Source of the DNA: Entomortierella parvispora
Lineage: Eukaryota; Mortierellomycota; Mortierellomycetes; Mortierellales; Mortierellaceae
DNA length: 64,000 bases
Assembly: GCA_963573315.1 (NCBI GenBank)
Contig: OY752152.1
Span: forward strand, 1 to 64,000
Direction of reading: 5' to 3'
Position 1 is the first letter of the stretch. Each line of letters opens with the position of its first letter. The notes under the pieces were generated by a model. That model was given only the letters and a program-made list of their open reading frames with translations, was not told the origin of the DNA and ran no database searches. Shown one piece after another: positions 12,801 through 21,646 of the stretch. The translations under genes were made by a program, and so were the position numbers.

Positions 12801-12846
12801 GGACTCAGGGGACACGCCTGGAGAGCTTCTTTGTTCCTCACCTTGA
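9832..12846 (+). pseudogene. Eleven-exon lineage-specific gene with two frame breaks
   Basis: A chain of GT-AG exons can be followed, roughly 9832-10137, 10210-10323, 10409-10497, 10597-10743, 10821-10976, 11071-11335, 11416-11546, 11633-11866, 11958-12397, 12472-12620 and 12700-12846. The middle is acidic. The C-terminal half holds GKKGDLFCRSFDEP, DWAVIEAAK, SLNLCWGRGGVNITRFRRG and a final EIGHFLETFNAEQ helix. The style resembles large families of unknown function expanded in Mucoromycota, from memory. Two places need a frame change to keep the protein: about 10050-10075, just before the LEIEDKV motif, and about 11240-11290, where TAG interrupts before LARDISVPVKK. The splice sites stay clean, so inactivation looks recent or the breaks are sequence errors. 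The start is uncertain. The GDLF..EAAK arrangement recalls PD-(D/E)XK nucleases only loosely. Confidence 0.6.
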
Positions 12847-12849
12847 AGC

Positions 12850-13440
12850 CAAAGTACTCCCCCCCCTTTGGCCATTTCACAACTGTGCATTGTCTTCTTT
12901 GGGATCGCATCAAATTGTGCAATAATACACTGTACTGGAGTAGAATCGTGAAAGCCTTGACAAGATGCAGTGGAAGTATAGCCCTCCCGTTCTCCCCAAG
13001 ACAGCTTTGCATTAAAAAGAAGGATGGACAATGAGACATGAGAAACGGGTCGAGAGAATGAACGTGAGAAAGAAGGGATAAAGAGGAATAAATGTTGTGA
13101 GGGATCAAGAATGTGAGGGATCAAGAAGGAAAGGAGGAGGCGAGGGTTGAAGGAAAGGGAAGATGGAGAGAAAGGAAGCTAAAAGATTATGCCGAGGGAA
13201 AGGGGTATCGTGGCAAAAGACAATGAAAGGCGTGGGGAGTGGTGACAAAGGATGAAAGGCGGTGCAATGCATGCATATGGGGGGGTTTTTTTTTATTGAC
13301 AAAGGGTCTATCGAAATGTGACTTAAGCCACTGTTTCAATCGTATCCAGAGCCGTACGCGACCCGAGGTCTTGTCGCCTCGCGACGATGGTACTAGACTT
13401 CCTGTCAACCACTTTTCCTTGCTTCGACGACAAAGCGGCT
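12850..13440. other. Intergenic, purine-rich, no gene seen
   Basis: The stretch after the preceding stop codon is low-complexity, with GAAAGG/GAGGGAT-type purine runs between 13040 and 13260. I find no ORF with protein-like composition. Confidence 0.5.
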
Positions 13441-13454
13441 AGAGGAGGTCTAGT

Positions 13455-14420
13455 TCTTTTTTTTTGCGATTCGTTTCTTTGCGCTCTCCTTCTCCACAAG
13501 GGAATCTCACCTCACTTCTCCTGTGCTCTCCTCTTCTCTCTTCTCCCTCCTCTCATCCATCAGCTGGACATCGGAACATCTGGATTCACTTCGAAGGCAT
13601 GCAAGCTAACAGCCATCAGACTCCAGCCAACAACGATATGGACAGGTGTGGATACTATGTTCTGGAAACAGCCTCATGCCCCTGGACATAACATGGAACC
13701 ATCAGCGGTGGTAATTACTCGTGCCAGCCGAAGAACGAACCCATCCATGCTAATGGACGAATCAGCTTCGGTGATGCAGACTTCTCACTTTCTTTCCCTT
13801 TCTGTTTTCATTAGATGGTGCTGGCATTCATTGATGTCTCTGGCCCTTCTGTAGGGAACAATAACAAGTCCTCACTCCTTGAACAGGAACGTCAGCAACG
13901 CCTTGCATGTTCGGCTAGACTACGAAATCGGCCGTTGTTGACGTGTCCCAGAGGCTTTATTTGGCTATTTTTATTGCGACCCTTGAACAGGAGTGTCCAA
14001 TCGGGCTTCCGATGAGGACCACTTACGACGACCCAATCTCCCTTCAACCTCTACCAACAACTCTTCGCTTTGCGCTTGATTGCTAAGAGATCGTCGAGCT
14101 GTTTCACCGGAATAAGGATGCTGGCGCCCAAGCCGAGGAAGTACGTTGACGATGACCATACAACACAGCACCTATACCAATAGCAGGTCAGAACACGGGT
14201 CACAGAGAAGAAGAATGTCAATCCGGACGATAGTCACCCACATTGCAAAGCCTGGGCGACGCGATGCCTGTTGCTAGCTCGTGAAGACGGTTAACCAAGG
14301 TCTTCTCAGGATACACCTTCAAACGTCGAGTGGGATACCGTGTCGAAATCATGTCCAGGGCCCGAGTGGAGAATATGTCCAGGATGGAGGGTGATGGAAA
14401 CCAAAGTGGACAAAGAGGTA
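13455..14420. repeat. R1 repeat, copy C (full length)
   Basis: This is a direct-orientation relative of 7265-8180, offset by about 6.2 kb. Both long copies share the order of landmarks: CATCAGCTGGACATCGGAACATCTGG, ATGGACAGGTGTGGATA, GGTGGTAATTACTCGTGCC, an AACGTCAGCAAC phrase, a GACCCAATCTCC phrase and GGTCTTCTCAGGAT. Substitutions and small indels are spread throughout, so the duplication is old. Confidence 0.65.
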
Positions 14421-17400
14421 AAAGTTGTCACCGAAATCCGTAATCAGGGGACATTTCAATCGCTTAAGATGGACAACGACGCACCTGGGATTGTGCACTG
14501 ATGCCATGTCTGCGAGATTGAACTGACCTAGACCCAGCAGCACCTTAGTCCCCTATCTATTTGATTTCAAAAAAACCCTTGGTTGTGGTGACGCGCGACT
14601 TTCCTTGGTCTCTTGGTACAGGATACAAGGATCTTTGATTCGTTTAAAAAGTTCATTGCAGGATGGGACGCTGGATAAAGGGGAGGAATCTTGGACAGGC
14701 GTCTGTCGGAGATCAACGAAAACCCTGAGCGCGAGTTCGAATGTCTTGTTGTCTGTGTTCTTTAACACTACATTGGGGTCTTCAAGATATGCATGCACAG
14801 TCTGTTGAGCATCTATAGTGAGGGTATTGTATAAACATGTCAATATTCAGCCGCACTCTCACGCTTCGATTATTGATAGGTTATTTACCTAGTTCCTTGA
14901 TCTGCCTAATGATAGAAAAGTTGGTTGCCGGTCCAAGGGAGTAAATGTTTTTTCCGTAATCATAACCCGAGACAACAGCGAGGGCTGTCAGTTGGCTCCT
15001 GGACACATCGAGAACCACGCAGATATATGCCGGCTTGTATATGAGAATCGTATGGATATCGGACGCCAAATGGTGGACACAGACTGGTACCCGAGCATAT
15101 CACTGTCAGCCGACACAACAATATCGTCGGATGTACAGTACAGTCTCGGGCGATTGCCATGTCTGCTTCGGTTTCGCATCGTTGTATTCGATTTATTTGA
15201 GCCATATGACGCATGCACCCTCTCCATCACCATTACACACACAAACACTCAAACAGAAACGCTCACACATACACAAACACACACACTCACTCGCTTACTT
15301 CCCTTCCCGCTGCTCTTTCTGTAAGTGAGTAGATTCCTTGTTACATGCATGTATTCGTTCGGTTACTTTATGATTGTCCGGCTCTGCAGTGGGTGCGATG
15401 GTCAAATGACCTATCCCTGCACTCCTGGCTAGCAGAGGCGCCAAGAGATGCCGGGCAGGCATGTTGTACGCCAGAAGGCTGACATGCCAAGGTGAGAGAC
15501 ATGCTGAACGCCAGAAGGCTGGCATGTCTTGTGTCGAATAATTTACTGCATGATTGAATTACTCAAAAGTGTCCGGCTTTGCAGTGGGTGCGATGGTCAA
15601 ATGACCTATCCCTGCACTCCTGGCTAGCAGAGGCGCCAAGAGATGCCGGGCAGGCATGTTGTACGCCAGAAGGCTGACATGCCAAGGTGAGAGACATGCT
15701 GAACGCCAGAGGGCTGACATGTCTGATTGATGTTAACGGTCCAAATGATCTAAATTACAAATGATGACGGCGCTGACCTACTATTTTGGTCCTAGTTCAC
15801 TGACAATCCCAAACAATGGCTCACCTCACTCCGTTGGCTCTTCATTTTACGGGTCCAACCCCTACCAACACCGTTGAATTCACATCTGGCTGCAGCCAAT
15901 TTTTTAAAACCAACCCTCCGTCAAAGTGGCTCGCAGAAGACTATATTAAGGACAACAGCACAATGCCAAGTATGTAGTATCAACCATGAGAAAAATACTG
16001 CTTAATCCAACTCTTTTGCTCCTCCTCCCCAATGAAAGAGGATGAGAAGAGTGAGGACAAGGGACGATTAAGAGAAAAATAAAGTCGCGAGAACGGATGC
16101 TGAATCATGTGGTGCCTGGGCTGGCTTTTTATAGAACGCAGTTCAAGTACATAACGAGCTGTCCTCTCGTCCTCTTTTCCCCTTCCTCTCATCCATCAGG
16201 ACATCGGAACATCCGAACATCTGGACTTGCTTCGGAGACGCTCGAGCTATTGGCCTTCAGATTCCGGCAGACAGCGACATGGGCGTATATCCAAACCCAC
16301 ATCCATTCATTCATATGCTCGCTGGCATCTCTTTCAACAACGATAATCGTAAGTATTTACCACGTTTTGATTGTTATTCTATTTTTCACACATTATTGGG
16401 TTGAATGATGGCGAACTATCACCAATGATAGTTCTAAAAGCGATCGGGCCCACATGAACCTCCATGTTCAATGTCTGCCTTCATGCAGGACAGGGGAACA
16501 TTGCCGCCCTACGCCTCAATTAGGCTTTGTCGATCCTTGTTTCTATGATTATTGTTATTTGCTTCGTTTACTTGATCAATTGATGGCGAACAATGACCAC
16601 AAATGTGGTAGTTCTAAAACAGTCGGTCCCGCATGACCCTTCCAAGCTGAATGATCGACCTTTTTGGAGGACGGGTGAACATTGCTGCCCTATGCCTCAT
16701 TGTTCTTTGCAGACTTTTTTTGAATGATTTGAGGAGGCTTGACAGATTATTTTGACAATATGGCTAACGTATTATAGTCCGAGACTCAATTCAACTTTTT
16801 ATGTCGTAGCGCCAGAGTCGCTGTAGCTCAGAACAGAGATATTGAGGAGATACACACCACATTAATAGGGCACTCTCCACAGAAGGGCCTTCTTAATTCG
16901 AGCACGATGGCGATAGCGATTGCGGACGCTGGACTCACGGAAATAGCCACAGTAGATGGCCGGCATCACCTTTCTCTTTCAGGCAGCGAGCAAAGCGTCA
17001 ACCTGCTTGGTGTCCTTGGCCAGTAGATTGACAGGTCGGATCTCTTTAACTCTCTTGCTCAGACACCGGAGTATACAAGGATATCGACAGCAAAGTGACC
17101 TAGCGTTATTCTATGACCCCGTGGAATCATGAGGTAGAGACCTGTCGGGCAATCGTCCCTGAATTCCAGCTGGTGGATCCTCAGGTGTAATATACATGTA
17201 CTACGTTTATCGGATAGGGGTCGGAGGAAGAGGGGTCAGGAATCAGGCAAGGGTAAGGGTGATCTGGTAATCTTTTGGTACTGAAGTCTTTTTTATAATA
17301 AACCGAGGTGAAGTCCTAATTAGTAATGCTAGGTGCCAGGCCTGTCTGGGGGGATATGTATACAACTAACGCGTACGTCAGTCCCACCAAGTCTACAAGT

Positions 17401-18120
17401 TAGACGAGCACAAAACAGGCCTGCGCTCGGCTATTCACAAGTCCGACAAGCAAGACTCAGGCTTGTGTGGGTCCAATCGATCCAAAGTGCTCCAACTGAC
17501 CCTTGGCTTCTTTTGTTATTATTAATATTATTAGACCGCAGTGCGATGCAAAGTGTGGAGGCTGCGCACGCACAATTAGAAAACACTTACGTTCACTTGA
17601 CGCAGCGTAGGTGGGCTCTCTGTCTTCTCTTTCTCACTATTCAGCGACGCCACAGGGCTGGGGCAAAGAAAAAGAAGGTTCTTTCGGAAGAGTGCTAAAG
17701 GAAGAGGTAGATGAAGATGAAGAGTTCGAGTCCATCATAGACTACCCTAACTGTCCCTACGGGTGCGCCCACGCGTCTGTAACGAATAATGCAAGTAAAT
17801 AGACTACAGTAGTAGCGTGTTCTTAAAAGGCGCGAGGCTGTGAGCCGCGCGACGTCTGTATAAAAGTTTATCTGAAAATATCCTCTTGTGGATGAAAGAA
17901 AGATTGTTTGAAAAGTGGTGCTCATGATGAGAGCCAGGGACACGGATGTACACCGTCTGAGTGTAACAATGGAGAGTATGCAGTCAGATTTAACATACTG
18001 TGGACGGTGCAAAATACGACGACTTTTACGCCACTTCATGCAGGTGCGGGCTGAGCTGTATGTGTTATTTGAACGAGGCCTAAAATGGACATTCTGACGA
18101 ATATGGACGCTGTAAGTTAC
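14420..18120. repeat. Intergenic subtelomere with two short tandem duplications and R1 copy D
   Basis: No gene is supported. There is a CA-rich microsatellite at 15235-15295. A near-exact direct duplication of about 155 bp has starts near 15376 and 15571 (period 195 bp), each holding CCTGCACTCCTGGCTAGCAG and the inner phrase CGCCAGAAGGCTGACATG twice. A partial R1 copy D lies near 16150-16290. An imperfect duplication has starts near 16406 and 16582 (period about 176 bp, phrase GATGGCGAAC). From 16.8 to 18.1 kb I see only short frames without protein character. Confidence 0.6.
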
Positions 18121-18134
18121 CCTCTTCCTCTCCC

Positions 18135-18142
18135 TATAAATA
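18135..18142 (+). promoter_or_regulatory. TATA box of the 18.2 kb gene
   Basis: TATAAATA follows a pyrimidine-rich stretch and lies 82 bp before the start codon at 18224. It is a strong core-promoter match directly upstream of a compact ORF, in an otherwise gene-poor region. Confidence 0.6.
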
Positions 18143-18223
18143 CCGCCTTCTGCCGTCCAGCAATTATACATTCCTCAACAGCACCTTATTTCAGAGACAC
18201 CAAGCCCACAAGCCAAAAAAATC

Positions 18224-18526
18224 ATGAGTAACCTCGCCGACATTAACAAGAAGATTCTGGCAGACGGAGAATCGCTCCCAGCAGTTGCGTTGAAGGACGG
18301 ATCTTTGGTTCAGACAGGAACTGTCGCCACGATGTTGCACAACGTTGCCTGCTATAACGAAGGGGCCCGTGGTGATATCGAAAAGGAATTGGAGCTTTCG
18401 ATTCCTACTCTTTTCAAGGTCGGCCTTTTCGATTTGTTCCCACCGGAAGAATGGATTGCAGGGAATAACGCTGGGCGACGCTTTGTTGGCACTAAGGCAC
18501 TCGAGCTTCTCGCGCAAAGAAAGTAA
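18224..18526 (+). CDS. Intronless 100-aa protein, bacterial-type family of unknown function
   Basis: A 100-codon ATG frame without introns encodes a compact, well-folded-looking protein: an N-terminal INKKILADGE segment, then LKDGSLVQTGTVATMLHN, an acidic helix (IEKELELSIPTLFKVGLFD) and a conserved-looking PPEEWIAGNNAGRRFVG block. From memory this resembles ~100-residue proteins of unknown function common in Proteobacteria (I believe DUF7709; the number is not checked). The length matches that family. It has no signal peptide or membrane segment, so it is probably cytosolic. A TATA box at 18135 and an A-rich context before the ATG support expression. It sits between relic sequences, so transfer from bacteria into the subtelomere is a reasonable inference. 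The function is unknown. Confidence 0.75.
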   Translation: MSNLADINKKILADGESLPAVALKDGSLVQTGTVATMLHNVACYNEGARGDIEKELELSIPTLFKVGLFDLFPPEEWIAGNNAGRRFVGTKALELLAQRK

Positions 18527-18714
18527 CCCAAGCGTGCCATCTCGGTAGCCAGTGTTATATGGCCACGTCCACCCTTATAGCCAGACAAGCAGATAGAATA
18601 CAGCCCCCAAACTTTTGTCGCAATCCTGCTAACAGGATTTTAGTAGCAGTTCGCGTGTTGGTGCGACTTTTACCCTTGAGGATTTCTCAAGGACAGAAGG
18701 AAGGAACATGGTTA

Positions 18715-19000
18715 AGGTTTTTTTTTTTTTTTTTGTTTAACAAAACAAATTCGAACCAGCCCTTGTCAAAACCGGGGTGTCGAAATTTATTCTGAGCAGG
18801 GACGAGGGAGGAAGAAGGAAGTACGTGGGGGAAAGAGAAAGGATGTGCAGAAGAAGATGGATACACAGAAGAAAAATGCAGAGAGATGAGAGATGCAAAA
18901 AGGAGAAGAAACATGTGGAAGGAGAGGAGAAAGGAAGGGAATAGGCAAGAGGGGCGAGAGATGTAGAAAAAGAAAAATCAGAAGACTCGTGCCCAGCCTG
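18715..19000. repeat. Homopolymer T14 and short polypurine tract
   Basis: A run of fourteen T at about 18719-18734 is followed by a purine-rich stretch (about 18800-18975) with the same GGAAGA/AGATGCA vocabulary as the tract at 3.8-5.0 kb. In both places the purine tract lies immediately before an R2 copy, so tract and R2 were probably duplicated together. Confidence 0.55.
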
Positions 19001-19059
19001 TCTGATCCGATGTTCTCACCCTCATCGGTAGTGGTACTCCCGCGCTCGCCTCTGTGCAG

Positions 19060-20060
19060 ATATGACACCGACCGACCACAATCTGCCTCAAGAGGTCCTT
19101 GCCTTGTTGGATGGTCAGGGTCATGGTGGGGTCAGACAGACCAGAGCCGAGTTCAATTGCATCCCACGCTTCTTCTCGCTCTGTTGGCAAACAGAGTTAC
19201 AGCCGACACGACAGGCGCAACCTTGAGCTTCACTTCAAGAACAAGGTCACAAAGATGAAACAGGTCGGCTTGATCTATGCAACAGGCCCAATGGCTGGAG
19301 TTATCTCCTGAGCTGAGAAGGTCGAGAATATGTCGAAATTGAGGCATCAAACCTTAGCTGTGAAACCCCAAGACAAACAAATACGGACGAGGGGAACACT
19401 TGGGTACGGCCAGAGATGCAAAAAAGACGATGCTGAAAGAAGAGAAAGCCCTGCTCTCCTGCTGGCCCAGTTACTGCGTTACCTTTCTTATTCTTGCGCT
19501 GCACGTCTCTTACGGCAGCTGCAAGAGAAAAGAACAGGCAGAAAAAAGAGTGAACTCTATGAACTCTATGACTCGTCCTTGGTACTCACTCTACTAGCAT
19601 ACCGGCCACGGTTGTTGATCCTTGTTTGTGGAAACTTCTCTCGTAAATATGAGGACTGGTCCAAAGTTCAGATGGCTAAAGCTTAGAACATTATGTCCGG
19701 GGTATTTGTTTGGGTACAAGCACCTAGCAAACAAGTTCAAGATCGGGGTCAAACTCACGTGCTGTTGAAATCAAGTCCAGAATGTTTATTGCACTCAGAT
19801 CCAACTTCTTGGGCTCCTGCTTCGTGGTCGGGGTAAGACACCCTCGTCCAACAATCTCTGCTTTGGTCAAAAACATCCGATATGGGGGGTTCGCGCCGTT
19901 GAACAGATCCTCTGACGCGACTTCCATATGGAATACCCCTCTCAGGTTGTTAAAAGACGCGACAATGTTCCTGCACTAGCCACGGAGAGCGTAACAGCAG
20001 TGTCGGAGATACCGCCAGTACATTGTGTTGCAGTCAGTATCGATCGTATGGCGTTGATAT
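19060..20060 (-). pseudogene. R2 relic, copy 2
   Basis: This is the counterpart of 5060-6560. On the minus strand a frame from about 19927 to 19724 contains EDLFNGANPPYR and then a mixed-charge segment; copy 1 keeps QDLFNGANP in the same place. Conserved residues on the same strand suggest that R2 derives from a protein gene read right to left. No complete gene can be built. It may be the 3' part of the Crinkler-like relic that follows at 20.1-20.9 kb. Confidence 0.45.
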
Positions 20061-20099
20061 CCTCGAATAGTGGATGGTTCCTGAAGCGGAATCGTTCTG

Positions 20100-20860
20100 A
20101 GCACTGGGACTGAGGCCTTGAAGGTGATCGATGAAGAGCGAGCCACGTGTGCAGGTGTATCAGAGGGTAATATCACACCGGAGATTCTGTGGTAGGTGGG
20201 CTGTAACACTTTGGAGCGGATACCGCGTTCCTTTTCCCGTGCAATTGATCTCGCAATGTTTCTTCCATTGTCGAACAAAAGCATCCATGTGCATACCTCG
20301 GATAAATTGGTATGCAACCGCGACTTCAACCAAGCGTGGGTCTTGGGTAGTCGCACTCACGTGTCAAATAAGGCGGAGTGTAACAGTCCTTGATGAAGTG
20401 ACAGCCAAACGCGCTGAATCCAAGTGAGGGCATCCTCACCCCGTTTTGGAGGGCAGAGCGCCGACAAGTCGTTAAAAACAGAGTAGAGTTATGCTTGCAC
20501 GTCCTCGGGTTGGCGCAAGTGAAGTGTTTTGAAGCTTCCGTGTCTATTTCTCCCTGTTGTGCCTGGAGAGTGCGTCGCTGTTGGCTTTTTTTAATGGCGA
20601 CTCTGTTTCCCTTTGGTATCGAAGCCATTATATCCTCCTCTGCAAGGCGGCAGAGAATATCGAGCTGTAATGGCCAGTTAAAGGAACTTGGGAATTTGTG
20701 CGGCAATTCAGCCTGTGGTATGTGGTATTGAACAGAGATCAATGTCAATGTCACAGTTGAAAGAGCAGGTCAAACAAATAGAATTCGCAAATACCAGATG
20801 TAGCGCAGAGCAGTACGATTAAAAACACGCGAATAGTTGATAGAACACCAGATTTTGAAA
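20100..20860 (-). pseudogene. Crinkler-type gene fragment related to the 29.5-32.4 kb locus
   Basis: The block at about 20705-20780 is nearly the same as intron 2 of the CRN gene near 31.64-31.72 kb: both contain GAGATCAATG.CAATGTCACAG and GTCAAACAAATAG. The adjoining minus-strand frame begins AELPHKFPSSF, against VELPRNPPCFF at the start of CRN exon 3. A phrase near 20800 (GCGCAGAGCAGT) matches 31926 within CRN intron 1. There is no header exon or ATPase domain. This is a rearranged, non-functional remnant of the same family. Confidence 0.55.
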
Positions 20861-20879
20861 AAAAAAAAAAGCAGAGCCT

Positions 20880-21640
20880 GCTACATACCTTGCCGTGCAA
20901 CTGACTCCTTGATAGCCCTTCCTTCTACTTACCATTGATCATAACCTTTTATCCGTCAATCAACTTCTCACATCTGCCACAAACTCATGGTAGCCACGCT
21001 CACCTCACTCCTCACAGTCTCCGAGTTGGACTTACGCGCACACAATCAAGTTCTTGGTTCTTGGAAGGGCAGGGACGGTGTTTGCCTCATAATTCGAAAA
21101 TTGTCGCAAGAGAGGCTCCTTTGTTCAATCTTGTGAATATGGGGCCGGGTTTCCGTGGTGTACTGTGCGCTCAGGTCTATGTATTTTGGCCATGAGGTTG
21201 CAGTAAATGCCACTCCTGTTCTAGAGTTGATGAACGAGATAGCGTGCTACGTTAGTAAACAGCAATTGTTTGCAACAGTAGACCGAGTAACTGGGTTGTC
21301 AAAGAATTCCTAAGGTAAGGTAAGATCGGTATTTGCCGCTGAGACCTCCTCTCTTGGACTGTTTGACCGAAGGATAAACCCTACAGTGGAAAATACGAGA
21401 CGACAATGACGATGATGGCGTTTTGGAATTTGGGATGGCCGGGCTCAAAACTGACAAGGCTCAAACTAAACGCAGAATCAGCAACATTCAAGAACAGGTG
21501 CATTGGAGAAAGGCCAATACTGCTGTTCTGAGTCTCAGAGTTCAGATGCAACGGTTCAAAGCTTTTATCGTTTCTAAAGCAAAAAGTAACTGTAAATATA
21601 GACAAGGAAATGTCTTACGAACTAGAAACAAAAAAAGGGG
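20880..21640. other. Intergenic, no gene seen
   Basis: The interval lies between the CRN fragment and the stop codon of the zinc-binding regulator. It holds an A12 run near 20860 and short frames without protein character. The last part is presumably the 3' untranslated region of the minus-strand regulator. Confidence 0.4.
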
Positions 21641-21646
21641 GAGGGA

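Noticed and set aside
15376-15725. CRISPR-like or LTR interpretation of the direct duplication
   Set aside because: There are only two copies, no regular spacers, no TG..CA ends and no retroelement genes between them; the context is eukaryotic.
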